Positions 7,759-16,919 of a stretch of 31,837 nucleotides of DNA are shown here, piece after piece. The notes under the pieces are model-generated. The model did no database searches and was not told the DNA's origin. It saw only the letters and a program-made list of their open reading frames with translations. Origin of the DNA: CAUPWF01 sp036656795 (lineage in GTDB: Bacteria; Bacillota; Clostridia; Lachnospirales; Lachnospiraceae); assembly GCA_036656795.1 (NCBI GenBank), contig JAVXHR010000020.1, forward strand, positions 1 to 31,837. The letters run 5' to 3'. A program made the translations under genes and the position numbers. Position 1 is the stretch's first letter. Every line of letters starts with the position of its first letter.

Positions 7759-10317
7759 ATGAATAATGTCTATGAAAAGACAAAAGATACAATCATACAA
7801 GAATTAGAATCATCAAAGATGGGGTTAACAGAGCTTCAGGTACAAGAAAGAACTCTCAAGTACGGGAAAAATCAATTACAAGAGGAACAAAAAGATAGCA
7901 CATTAAAGATTATGCTTAAACAGTTTGAGGATTTTTTGGTCATTATTCTGATTATAGCAGCAGTTATATCAGGGGTCTTGGGAGATATTGAAAGCGCAGT
8001 GGTGATTCTTGTAGTAATTACGATTAATGCAATTCTGGGAACTGTTCAGACATTAAAAGCAAGAGCCTCTTTAGAAAGTTTGAAATCTCTTTCTATGCCA
8101 AGTATTAAAGTTCTACGCAATCATCTTGTGGCGGTGGTATCCCCTTTAGATATTACACCGGGAGATGTGGTTGTCCTGGAGGCCGGGGATTATATCTGTG
8201 CAGATGGACGTATCTTGGAGCACAGTAGCCTGAAAGTGGACGAAAGTCCACTGACAGGGGAAAGTACGCCGGTAGAAAAAGAAGAAACGATATTAACAGG
8301 GGAAACCCCATTGGCAGATCAACGCAATATGGTATTTGCAGGAAGTTTTGTAACTTATGGAAGAGGTCAATACCTTGTGACCTCCATAGGAATGCAGACA
8401 GAATTGGGCAAGATTGCAGCGATGTTGAATCAGGCAAAAGAGAAAAAGACTCCATTACAAGTGAGCCTCGATAAATTTGGAAAGACCTTGTCCTATGTAA
8501 TTATAGGAATATGTGCAGTACTATTTGTTCTGAGTATGTGGCGGGGAGAAAGCGTAGTAGATGCATTTGTATTTGCCGTTGCGTTGGCAGTTGCAGCCAT
8601 ACCGGAAGCGTTAAGTTCTATTATTACGATTATGTTATCAATAGGAACTCAAAAATTATCGAAACAGAATGCAATTATTCGGCAGTTGCAGGCAGTGGAA
8701 GCACTGGGAAGTGTGTCTGTCATCTGTTCCGACAAGACAGGAACACTTACTCAGAATAAGATGACTGTACGACACCTATATGTGGAAGGTGAGATTCGTG
8801 ATACTACAGAGCCGTTGTCAGATAGCAGCAGACATTTAATTGAAGCGGCAATGCTTTGTAATGATAGCCAGCTCGTAGACGAAGAGTTAATAGGAGATCC
8901 AACAGAAACAGCACTGATTAAAGTTGGAATGGACTATGGGTTGTCATTGGATGTGCATAAGGATTATCAAAGAGTGGGAGAGATTCCATTTGATTCAGAA
9001 CGAAAGATTATGTCTGTTGTATGCACACAAGAGCAGAGATATATCATGATATCGAAAGGGGCAGTAGATGCAATGCTTCCGAAGATGTTAGAGGTAGATA
9101 TTGAACAGATAGAAACTGTGAATAGACAATTTTCGGAACAAGGCTTACGAGTACTGGCAGTTTGTGAACGTGTAGTAGAACAAACAAACATTACAGTAGA
9201 GCAAGAAGAAGCATATACATTCTTGGGATTAATTGCAATGCAGGACCCACCAAGGGAAGAGGCGAAAGAAGCAGTAGAAAAATGTAAGATGGCCGGGATT
9301 CGACCGGTGATGATTACAGGGGATCATCTGATTACAGCAGCAGCAATAGCAAGAACGATAGGAATTCTAGAAGGAGATGCCAAAGCGATAGAAGGAGCTC
9401 AGATTGAAAAACTTACGGAGCAGGAATTAGATGAGTTGGTGCCACAGGTATCTGTGTATGCTCGTGTAACACCAGAACATAAAATTCGGATTGTGGATTC
9501 ATGGCAGAGGCTTGGATATATTGTGGCGATGACTGGAGATGGCGTGAACGATGCGCCGGCATTGAAACAAGCAGATATAGGGGTTGCAATGGGAATTACC
9601 GGCAGTGAAGTTGCAAAAGACAGTGCAGCTATGGTACTGGCAGATGATAACTTTGCGACTATTGTAAAAGCAGTAGAATTGGGAAGAAATTTGTATTACA
9701 ATATCCAGCGGGCATTACAGTTTCTGTTATCAGGGAACACAGCAGGTATTTTAGTGGTTCTATATGCATCCATTGTAAACCTGCCAGTACCATTTAAAGC
9801 AGTGCATTTATTATTTATCAATTTATTAACAGATAGCCTTCCTGCAATTGCTCTAGGTGTAGAACCGGAATCTACAGATGTGATGAAGGACAAGCCAAGA
9901 CAAAAAGAGAGTTCTATCTTATCGAAACGTGTGTTGGGAGCAATTGGAGCTGAAGGTGCAATTATAGGAATTATAACAATTATTGCATTTTATATTGGGC
10001 TACAGACAAGTCCTGAAACAGCGCAAACAATGGCGTTTGCAACACTTTGCTTATCTCGGTTGGTTCATGGATTTAACTGTAAATCTCATAAACCTGTAAT
10101 AGGTGGACATACCTTGTGGAATAATAAAGCATTAATTGGGGCATTTGCCATTGGTGTTTTACTTATGACGATGGTACTTTTAATTACACCAATTCAAGGT
10201 ATATTTGCAGTAGTACAATTATCAGGAATTCAGATGTGTAGTGTATATCTATTGGCGCTGAGCAATCTTTTTACGATTCAATTTTTGAAATATATACAAG
10301 AACGCTTGGAAAAGTAA
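7759..10317 (+). CDS. P-type Ca2+ ATPase (type II cation pump)
   Basis: The protein has 852 residues. It shows the type-II P-ATPase layout: actuator domain motif TGES, phosphorylation motif DKTGT at D325, hinge TGDGVNDAP, and ten membrane segments. In M4 the ion-site motif is PEAL (E283). M6 keeps NLLTDSLP, matching the N-T-D of site II in SERCA. In M5 the stretch SGNTAG stands where SERCA has SSNVGE, so the site-I glutamate is missing. This predicts one Ca2+ per ATP, as reported for single-site pumps such as Listeria LMCA1; Mn2+ or another cation cannot be excluded. The ATG at 7759 is preferred over the one at 7753, because AGGAGG ends at 7751 and would be too close to 7753. Confidence 0.92.
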   Translation: MNNVYEKTKDTIIQELESSKMGLTELQVQERTLKYGKNQLQEEQKDSTLKIMLKQFEDFLVIILIIAAVISGVLGDIESAVVILVVITINAILGTVQTLKARASLESLKSLSMPSIKVLRNHLVAVVSPLDITPGDVVVLEAGDYICADGRILEHSSLKVDESPLTGESTPVEKEETILTGETPLADQRNMVFAGSFVTYGRGQYLVTSIGMQTELGKIAAMLNQAKEKKTPLQVSLDKFGKTLSYVIIGICAVLFVLSMWRGESVVDAFVFAVALAVAAIPEALSSIITIMLSIGTQKLSKQNAIIRQLQAVEALGSVSVICSDKTGTLTQNKMTVRHLYVEGEIRDTTEPLSDSSRHLIEAAMLCNDSQLVDEELIGDPTETALIKVGMDYGLSLDVHKDYQRVGEIPFDSERKIMSVVCTQEQRYIMISKGAVDAMLPKMLEVDIEQIETVNRQFSEQGLRVLAVCERVVEQTNITVEQEEAYTFLGLIAMQDPPREEAKEAVEKCKMAGIRPVMITGDHLITAAAIARTIGILEGDAKAIEGAQIEKLTEQELDELVPQVSVYARVTPEHKIRIVDSWQRLGYIVAMTGDGVNDAPALKQADIGVAMGITGSEVAKDSAAMVLADDNFATIVKAVELGRNLYYNIQRALQFLLSGNTAGILVVLYASIVNLPVPFKAVHLLFINLLTDSLPAIALGVEPESTDVMKDKPRQKESSILSKRVLGAIGAEGAIIGIITIIAFYIGLQTSPETAQTMAFATLCLSRLVHGFNCKSHKPVIGGHTLWNNKALIGAFAIGVLLMTMVLLITPIQGIFAVVQLSGIQMCSVYLLALSNLFTIQFLKYIQERLEK

Positions 10318-10334
10318 AAATCACCTGTTATAAT
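10306..10334 (+). promoter_or_regulatory. Promoter of pepD
   Basis: TTGGAA (10306-10311) and a perfect TATAAT (10329-10334) are 17 nt apart. TG is placed one base upstream of the -10 (extended -10). It overlaps the last codons of the ATPase gene and lies 37 nt upstream of the pepD start. Confidence 0.65.
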
Positions 10335-10370
10335 GAGTGAAAATGTATTATATGAGAGAGGAACTATAAC

Positions 10371-11816
10371 ATGCGTGTATTAGAACAATATGAACCAAAA
10401 GAAGCACTAAGATATTTTGAAGAAATCTGTAATATTCCACATGGTTCCGGCAATATGGAAGCAATCAGTGATTATTGTGTGGAATTTGCCAAAGCACATC
10501 AATTAGAAGTAATACAAGATGAGTTAAAGAATGTAATTATTGTGAAAGAGGCAACACAGGGATATGAGTCAGTACCTCCGATTATCCTACAGGGTCATCT
10601 GGATATGGTTTGTGAAAAAACATTGGAGAGTACTATTGATTTTGAAAAAGATCCTTTAACACTTGTAACAGATGGTGAATTTGTCTGGGCAAAAGGAACA
10701 ACATTAGGTGGAGATGACGGTATCGCAGTGGCATATGCCCTGGCGGTACTGGCATCTGCAGAATTGTGTCATCCACGTATTGAAGTGGTTTTAACAGTGG
10801 ACGAAGAAATTGGTCTTGTAGGAGCCTTTGGGGTTGATTTGTCAGTATTGAAAGGAAGAAGGCTGATTAATATTGATTCAGAAGAAGAGGGGTATGTATG
10901 GATTAGTTGTGCGGGAGGAGCAGCACTGGAAGGGAAGATTCCAATGTCTTTTCAAGAACAACATGGCGTTGCATATGATATTGCCGTAACCGGACTGCAA
11001 GGTGGACATTCAGGAGCAGAGATTCAATTAGGGCGTGGTAATTCCAATCTGTTAATGGGACGTGTATTACATGCGTTATATCCACGAGTTCATTACAATA
11101 TTGCGGCATTGTATTGTGGAAGTAAAGATAATGCAATACCAAGACATACAACGGCAACACTTGTAATTGCAGATGAAGATAAAGAAATCTTGGAACAATT
11201 GATTCGAGAACAAACGGTAATTCTTCAAAGAGAGTATGAATCCAGTGATCCGGACATAAGAGTTACTTGCCAGAATGCAGGATTGCAAAATCAAAAGGTT
11301 TTAACTAAAGATTCAGAAGCAAGGTTACGTCAGATTCTTTTGAACATTCCAAATGGAATTCAAGCCATGAGTATGGATATTAAAGATTTAGTAGAAACGT
11401 CATTAAATATTGGAACAATTATTTTGGATACAAAAGAACTAACGATAGGAGCTTGTATTCGCAGCTCTAAGGAAAGTGCACTTAAGTTTCTAATAGAACG
11501 AGTAGTATCATTCGTTGAATTTATGGGGGGAACAAGTACTGTAAGTGGAGCTTATCCTGGTTGGGAATATAAGAAAGATTCAGAACTTCGAGATACAGTT
11601 GTGAAAGCGTATCAAGAGATATATGGAGAAGTGCCACAGATTGAAGCAATTCATGCAGGTTTGGAATGTGGGATTTTGTCTAATAAGTTACCGGGACTTG
11701 ATTGTGTATCAATTGGACCGGATATGTTTGGTGTTCATACATATGAAGAGAAACTTAGTATTCCGTCTACAGAACGTACATGGAAATTATTGGTAAAGGT
11801 GTTAGAAATGAAATAG
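10371..11816 (+). CDS. pepD: Aminoacyl-histidine (beta-Ala-His) dipeptidase PepD, M20C metallopeptidase
   Basis: The protein has 481 residues, typical for PepD. It is a cytosolic Zn-dependent dipeptidase of family M20 that cleaves a range of Xaa-His and other dipeptides. Metal and catalytic motifs are visible in order: GHLDMV (H76, D78), LGGDDGIA (D115), TVDEEIGLVG (E145/E146), and HAGLECG near the C-terminus. The dimerisation (lid) domain lies between about residues 200 and 390. GAGAGGAAC gives a ribosome binding site for the ATG. A NERD-like membrane protein gene starts at or within 9 nt of the stop, so the two are translationally linked. Confidence 0.93.
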   Translation: MRVLEQYEPKEALRYFEEICNIPHGSGNMEAISDYCVEFAKAHQLEVIQDELKNVIIVKEATQGYESVPPIILQGHLDMVCEKTLESTIDFEKDPLTLVTDGEFVWAKGTTLGGDDGIAVAYALAVLASAELCHPRIEVVLTVDEEIGLVGAFGVDLSVLKGRRLINIDSEEEGYVWISCAGGAALEGKIPMSFQEQHGVAYDIAVTGLQGGHSGAEIQLGRGNSNLLMGRVLHALYPRVHYNIAALYCGSKDNAIPRHTTATLVIADEDKEILEQLIREQTVILQREYESSDPDIRVTCQNAGLQNQKVLTKDSEARLRQILLNIPNGIQAMSMDIKDLVETSLNIGTIILDTKELTIGACIRSSKESALKFLIERVVSFVEFMGGTSTVSGAYPGWEYKKDSELRDTVVKAYQEIYGEVPQIEAIHAGLECGILSNKLPGLDCVSIGPDMFGVHTYEEKLSIPSTERTWKLLVKVLEMK

Positions 11817-11825
11817 GTGAATGGA

Positions 11826-12473
11826 ATGAGTAAGTATGTAATTATAGCATTGGTTATTTTAATAGGGGCAGTAATGACATTCTTTTTAATTCAATATGTT
11901 CGCTTTAGCGCATCCTCATATGGAGAAAGTGCATCTGCGGGTTTTTTTGAGGTACTTTTTCATAAGAAAAGGAGATGCGAGTATCAGGTTTATCAGATAT
12001 TGGAAAAAGAAAAATATTCTTATATCTTAGCAAATCTGTGTATTCCAGATCGAAAGCACCATCGAAAGATAGAGATAGATGTGTTGGGAATAGACGAAAC
12101 CGGTCTTTATGTATTTGATGTACTTCCACACAAGGGGCATATATATGGAGATGAAAAAGAAAAGAAATGGCGACAGACAGTCAAGGGGGCTCGAAAAGAT
12201 GAATTCCAAAATCCGTTGATAAGAAATCGGGTACATGTGAATTTATTGCGTCATGTGGTAGGAGAACAAATTGCAGAATATTGTTACGGTTTTGTAGTAT
12301 TTCCCAAAGATTGTAATATTGGACGATTGAAGCTCTCTTCCGGTGTACAGGTAGTAAAACAATCAGAGTTACAAAAAAAAATACGGCATATGAGTGAAGG
12401 GCGTGAAAAAGTATTGTCTCAAGATGAAAGAGACAAATTATACAGTATATTATGGGGGTTTACAAATGTGTGA
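11826..12473 (+). CDS. Membrane-anchored NERD-like domain protein (possibly catalytically degenerate)
   Basis: The protein has about 215 residues. An N-terminal transmembrane helix (~4-23) is followed by a soluble domain that follows the NERD (nuclease-related) pattern: an EYQVYQIL segment, EIDVLGIDETGLYVFDV, a GHIYGDEKEKKW block, and NPLIRNRVHVNLL. In active PD-(D/E)XK-type NERD proteins the second strand reads EVK; here the matching place reads DVLP, so the catalytic lysine seems to be absent. ATG at 11826 has AGGTGA 5 nt upstream and is preferred; a GTG at 11817, directly after the pepD stop, is the alternative. A diguanylate cyclase/phosphodiesterase gene begins 12 nt downstream. The function is unknown. 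Confidence 0.7.
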   Translation: MSKYVIIALVILIGAVMTFFLIQYVRFSASSYGESASAGFFEVLFHKKRRCEYQVYQILEKEKYSYILANLCIPDRKHHRKIEIDVLGIDETGLYVFDVLPHKGHIYGDEKEKKWRQTVKGARKDEFQNPLIRNRVHVNLLRHVVGEQIAEYCYGFVVFPKDCNIGRLKLSSGVQVVKQSELQKKIRHMSEGREKVLSQDERDKLYSILWGFTNV

Positions 12474-12485
12474 TAGGGAAGATAG

Positions 12486-15194
12486 ATGGGGGATTACAGA
12501 ATGGCTAAGATATCGAAGACATCATTAGAAGAACAATTACAGGAATTGAAAATACGGGAAGAGATGTATCGCATAGCGTTAGAGCAGAGTAAGGCAACTG
12601 TATGGTCTTATGATATTGCAACAAGAACCATTACCCAGACAGAACTATCAAGTGCACAATATGATTTCCCGGAAACGATTGATAATATTCCAGAGAGTCT
12701 GATAGAAAGTGGTCATATTCATCCGGATTCCGCAGATGTCTATCGAGATATGTTTAGAAGAATTCATGCTGGAGAAGCGGTTGTATCTGCAATGTATATG
12801 CTACGTGTGAAATCAGGTCAATATCAATGGAAGAGAGTGACCTATCATACAATATTCGACGAAAAACAGAAACCAATTCGTGCGATTGCAGTTGCAGAGA
12901 GTATTTCTATTCAAGAGCAGTTAGCAGAACGATATCACAGAGAATTACTTTTTCGAGATGAAAGTAGTCCTGATTTATTTGCATCTTATAAAGTGAATTT
13001 AAGTAACAACCTTGTAGAAAATTATAAGATTGAAAAGACACAGACCGGTGAAATTATTGATGTGCAAACTTATGAAGAGTGGTTAGAGGAAGCCGGAAGC
13101 AGGATTATATCAACTGAAGATAAGATGCGCATGATGCGAAAATTAGACTATCCAAATTTAATGAACAGTTTTAAACAAGGAATCAAAGAATTATCCGTGG
13201 AATATCGAAGAAAATCAGCCAATGATGAAATTAACTGGGTGGATACAACGATTAATTTAATGAAAGAACCACATTCAGGTGATATGGTTGGATTTATATA
13301 TGTTAGAAATATTGATGAGAAGAAAAAGACAGAGCTGAAATTGCAGAAGCAGGCAAAATATGATGCAATTACAGGTCTTTATAATAAAGATACTGTAGAA
13401 AAAGAAATCGGAGAAAGAATAGGTCCCAAATGCGCGCCAAATGCTCGATGCGCGTTATTGTTGATTGATATTGATGATTTTAAGAATGTGAATGATATTA
13501 TCGGACGTCAGGCCGGCGACAAGGTTCTTGGAGATCTGGCAGATGCTATGCGCCTGTGTTTCACAACTACAACGCTAATGGGGCGTATAGGAGGAGACGA
13601 ATTCGTTGTCTTTTTGGAAGATATTGTATCGGAAGACTGGGTACATAATCAGGTAAAGAAATTAAGCGACATCTTACATTTGGCGTATCTTGAATCAGAC
13701 AAAATCATTAATACATCCGGTTCTATTGGAATTACCATTGCCATGTCTAAGGAAGCAAATTATTGTCAACTATTTGAACAAGCAGATAGTGCCATGTGTG
13801 AAGCAAAACGAATGGGTAAGAATGGATATAGTATCTTTGATCCAAAAGGGAAAAAAGAAAAAGGACAGGCAGATGCAACTGAGGAAGAGGTAGAGGCATT
13901 ATTAAGTGGTGTTACTGCTAATGATGAAGAATATGCACTGAGGGAACGAATTGAATATCTATGTTATCATGATGAAGATACAGGCTTATTAAATCGTAAT
14001 AGCTATACGGAATATGTAAAAGAGATGGAAAAAGAAATGCCGGAGACCATGGGGGTAGTGATTGGAAATATCAATGGTTTAAAAGAATACAATCAAGAAT
14101 TGGGATTAAGTTATGGGGATAGAATTCTGAAAGATGTAGCAAATGTTATGGAGGAATATTTTAAAAAAGGTATGATTTATCGGTATTCAGGAGATGAATA
14201 TCGTGTGTTGAGTCCGGATATTTCTTATGAACAGTTTATCGAACAAATTGAATTAGTCAATGTAGCGTTTGAAGGAATTGCACCAAATGTAATTTCAAAA
14301 GGGTATGTATGGGAGAAAAAACCATTTGATCTTGCAGAGATGATGTTGCAGGCAGATGAACTTATGCAATTGGAGAAAAACAAATATTACCAGATGGCTG
14401 GAGATATACATATGCACCATCAACCTGTAATTATGCAAGGATTATTGAAGACCATAGAAGAAGAACAATTTGGAGTATACCTACAACCAAAGGCAGACAT
14501 TGCAACGGGAGAGATTGTAGGGGCAGAAGCCTTTGTCAGATTAGAGAGTCAGACACGAGGGGTTGTAGCACCGGAAAAATATATTTCCCTATTGGAAAAA
14601 GCGAATTTAATTCATTATGTGGATTTACATGTGTATGAGAAAGTATGCCGTATTTTACGAAATTGGAAAGACCAAGGGAAGAAATTATTACCTATCTCAA
14701 TTAATCTTTCAGTGGTTACATTATTGCAAGAGGATTTAATTCCAAGAATGGTAGCAATACAGCAACAATATGAGATTCCTAATGAATATCTGGAAATTGA
14801 AATATCGGAAACATTAAAAGAGGTGAATCAAGATGTGATTACAGAGATTAGTAATCGTATTCGGGCAGAGAACTTTAGAATTGCTTTAGATGATTTTGGA
14901 TCAAAAGAGTCGTCTTTGTCTATTTTATCTTCTATTCATGTTGATGTGCTGAAACTAGATGAGAGTATTATTCATGATATCGGAATTAATGAAAAGAATC
15001 AGATTATTGCACAGTCCATTATTGATATCTGTAAGAATCTTCATATTCAAAGTGTTGCAGAAGGTGTAGAAACAGAGGCACAATTGCATATACTTGAGAA
15101 GATGGGCTGCCAGTTGGCACAAGGATTTTTATTTAATCAGGCAGTACCGGTTCCGGTATTTGAAAAACGATATATTGTAGATTCAATAGGATAA
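12486..15194 (+). CDS. PAS-GGDEF-GGDEF-EAL cyclic-di-GMP turnover/sensor protein
   Basis: The protein has 902 residues and no membrane segments, so it is cytosolic. An N-terminal coiled region and PAS-like sensor domain (about 1-150) are followed by a second, less clear sensor region to about 280. The first GGDEF domain has an intact GGDEF at 369-373 but no RxxD inhibitory site in front of it. The second GGDEF-type domain carries SGDEY at 568-572 and is probably inactive or GTP-binding. The C-terminal EAL domain keeps E681 (as EAF), SINLS, the EISET glutamate, D802-D803 (DDFG), KLDES, AEGVET and AQGFLF, so it may be an active phosphodiesterase. The net direction of c-di-GMP turnover cannot be told from sequence. 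ATG 12486 has AGGGA in front; ATG 12501 is the alternative. Confidence 0.9.
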   Translation: MGDYRMAKISKTSLEEQLQELKIREEMYRIALEQSKATVWSYDIATRTITQTELSSAQYDFPETIDNIPESLIESGHIHPDSADVYRDMFRRIHAGEAVVSAMYMLRVKSGQYQWKRVTYHTIFDEKQKPIRAIAVAESISIQEQLAERYHRELLFRDESSPDLFASYKVNLSNNLVENYKIEKTQTGEIIDVQTYEEWLEEAGSRIISTEDKMRMMRKLDYPNLMNSFKQGIKELSVEYRRKSANDEINWVDTTINLMKEPHSGDMVGFIYVRNIDEKKKTELKLQKQAKYDAITGLYNKDTVEKEIGERIGPKCAPNARCALLLIDIDDFKNVNDIIGRQAGDKVLGDLADAMRLCFTTTTLMGRIGGDEFVVFLEDIVSEDWVHNQVKKLSDILHLAYLESDKIINTSGSIGITIAMSKEANYCQLFEQADSAMCEAKRMGKNGYSIFDPKGKKEKGQADATEEEVEALLSGVTANDEEYALRERIEYLCYHDEDTGLLNRNSYTEYVKEMEKEMPETMGVVIGNINGLKEYNQELGLSYGDRILKDVANVMEEYFKKGMIYRYSGDEYRVLSPDISYEQFIEQIELVNVAFEGIAPNVISKGYVWEKKPFDLAEMMLQADELMQLEKNKYYQMAGDIHMHHQPVIMQGLLKTIEEEQFGVYLQPKADIATGEIVGAEAFVRLESQTRGVVAPEKYISLLEKANLIHYVDLHVYEKVCRILRNWKDQGKKLLPISINLSVVTLLQEDLIPRMVAIQQQYEIPNEYLEIEISETLKEVNQDVITEISNRIRAENFRIALDDFGSKESSLSILSSIHVDVLKLDESIIHDIGINEKNQIIAQSIIDICKNLHIQSVAEGVETEAQLHILEKMGCQLAQGFLFNQAVPVPVFEKRYIVDSIG

Positions 15195-15234
15195 GCAAGT
15201 AAAAACATAACAAGCGTAGAAAAGTGGATGGGCT

Positions 15235-15870
15235 ATGGTAAAAACATGGGTTGCGGATATAAGCGAATTGTTAAAGATAGAGAACTATCAAAAGTTGTAT
15301 GAGCAGATGCCGGTGGAAAGAAAAAGAAAAGCAGAACAACTGCATCATATACGAGATAAGGCACTAAGTGTAGGGGCCTGGGCATTGCTAGAACTGGCAA
15401 GAGGCGAAGCAAAAGTGGATGAACATGCAATCTACAATTTATCACATTCGGGACGATTTGTGTTATGTTCATTAGATGATAGTGGTATGGAGCACATTGA
15501 AGTAGGGTGCGATATTGAAGAAATAAAAAAGTTTAAAAAAGCTGTAGTAAGACGGTTTTTTTGTCCCAATGAGCAGCGCTATATTATAGAACAGCCTACA
15601 GAAGAGTTACAGACAGAAGCTTTTTACAGATATTGGGTATTAAAGGAAAGTTTTATGAAAGCAACGAGAAGAGGAATGGCGTTGGGATTAAATACATTTG
15701 AAATTGAGATACAGGAAGAACTGCCAAAATTAATCAAACGACCGGATGATATTCTGGGAAGTTACCGTTTTAAAGAGTATACTATCCAAGGAATACCATA
15801 TAAAATAGCAGTTTGTACGACGTCAATGGATATAGAAGATAAGATATTTATTCGACAATGGCCATTATAA
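15235..15870 (+). CDS. Sfp-type 4'-phosphopantetheinyl transferase
   Basis: The protein has 211 residues. It transfers the phosphopantetheine arm of CoA to a serine of carrier proteins. The magnesium/CoA-binding signature GCDIE (D93, E95) and the catalytic WVLKESFMKA (K137, E138) are both present; the NLSHSG stretch at about 68-73 is the usual substrate/CoA-binding segment. No polyketide or peptide synthetase is in view. The plausible client in the neighbourhood is the AcpP of the fatty acid operon 5 kb downstream (S34). Whether a separate AcpS exists in the genome cannot be seen here. The gene starts 40 nt after the c-di-GMP gene. The ribosome binding site (GTGGATGGG) is weak. Confidence 0.9.
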   Translation: MVKTWVADISELLKIENYQKLYEQMPVERKRKAEQLHHIRDKALSVGAWALLELARGEAKVDEHAIYNLSHSGRFVLCSLDDSGMEHIEVGCDIEEIKKFKKAVVRRFFCPNEQRYIIEQPTEELQTEAFYRYWVLKESFMKATRRGMALGLNTFEIEIQEELPKLIKRPDDILGSYRFKEYTIQGIPYKIAVCTTSMDIEDKIFIRQWPL

Positions 15871-15875
15871 TAGCA

Positions 15876-15904
15876 TTGACGAAAGAGATAAGATTTGATA
15901 AAAT
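15876..15904 (+). promoter_or_regulatory. Promoter of the HTH protein/dNTPase pair
   Basis: TTGACG (15876-15881) and TAAAAT (15899-15904) are 17 nt apart, directly after the PPTase stop. The leader to the next ATG is about 90 nt and has no obvious hairpin. Confidence 0.6.
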
Positions 15905-15999
15905 GTAAAAAGGGAAAAACGAGGGTTTACGAAGAATCAAATTAGTTTACAGATTCGAGTAAAGGAGTAGTATTTAATTAAATAAGGAGGAGATTGTTT

Positions 16000-16896
16000 A
16001 TGGTAAACCTTACATTTGGGGAGCAAGTAAAGGTTATATTAAGTCGTAAAGGAATGACGATTAAGGAATTGGCTGAGATTATAGAGGAACGTACGGGTAA
16101 GAAGATGTCTAGACAGAACCTCACACAGCGATTAGGGAGAGATAATTTTCAAGAACAAGATATGCGTACCATTGCTGATATATTAGGGTGTTCTTTTCAA
16201 CTTAGTATTTTAGCGAGTTCAGATATTGCGTCACAGACTACAGTTATGGACCATGTGTCGCCAACAGAAGAAGAATTAGAAAAGTTAGCAAGAAAGAAAA
16301 AAAGACAAGAAAGTATGAAAGCGAAAGTTGCAACAAAAGAAGTAGAAGCACCAGTAAAAACACCTACAATTCGAGTGGAAGAACCAAATGCCACGGAGCG
16401 AGATATGACAATTGGGGAATTGGTTGAGATTCATGAAGAATTAGATGCATTAGAAAAACCAAGACAAACCAGTGGGAATGTAAATAGTGTTAAAGAGCTG
16501 GATGTTGAAAATATGCTGGATGAATTCATGCTAGAGCCGGAAGAAGTCGTTACAGCAGAGGGTGTTGGTGAAGAAGATAGCATGCCGGAGCTGGTAATTA
16601 AAGCAACGGAAGAACCACCACAGGTAGTACGCCCGGCATTTGAAAGTGCCAATCGGCATAAATCGAAGCTGGAAGAGGAAGAAGATCTTACGATAGGAGA
16701 TGTGAATCCATATACCAGACACGAATATGCTACTAACAGTGTACGTGTACATCCAAAGAGAATTGGATATGTACAGGTTTATGATCGTGGAGACCATAAG
16801 TGGACAGACATGACAGAATGGGCGTTTTTAGGATATCAGGAACGTAAAAAAGCGCTTCTTGGGAAAGAATATGAAGCACCAATATACCTTGATTAA
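16000..16896 (+). CDS. Helix-turn-helix protein with long acidic linker and conserved-looking C-terminal module, function unknown
   Basis: The protein has 298 residues. Residues ~5-70 look like a Cro/C1-type helix-turn-helix domain (KGMTIKELAEIIEER, SRQNLTQRL). A basic KKKR stretch (~90-105) and a long Glu-rich, presumably disordered region follow, which contains two similar short motifs, MTIGELVEI and LTIGDVNP. The last ~60 residues are rich in aromatic residues (YVQVYDRGDHKW, MTEWAFLGYQE) and form a separate small module. I do not recognise a named family. It may be a regulator or a nucleoid/cell-division-associated protein. AAGGAGGAG at 15984-15992 fits ATG 16000; the TTG at 15994 would be too close. 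The dNTPase gene follows after 23 nt. Confidence 0.75.
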   Translation: MVNLTFGEQVKVILSRKGMTIKELAEIIEERTGKKMSRQNLTQRLGRDNFQEQDMRTIADILGCSFQLSILASSDIASQTTVMDHVSPTEEELEKLARKKKRQESMKAKVATKEVEAPVKTPTIRVEEPNATERDMTIGELVEIHEELDALEKPRQTSGNVNSVKELDVENMLDEFMLEPEEVVTAEGVGEEDSMPELVIKATEEPPQVVRPAFESANRHKSKLEEEEDLTIGDVNPYTRHEYATNSVRVHPKRIGYVQVYDRGDHKWTDMTEWAFLGYQERKKALLGKEYEAPIYLD

Positions 16897-16919
16897 TCAA
16901 GGAGTAAAAGGACAAAGTC

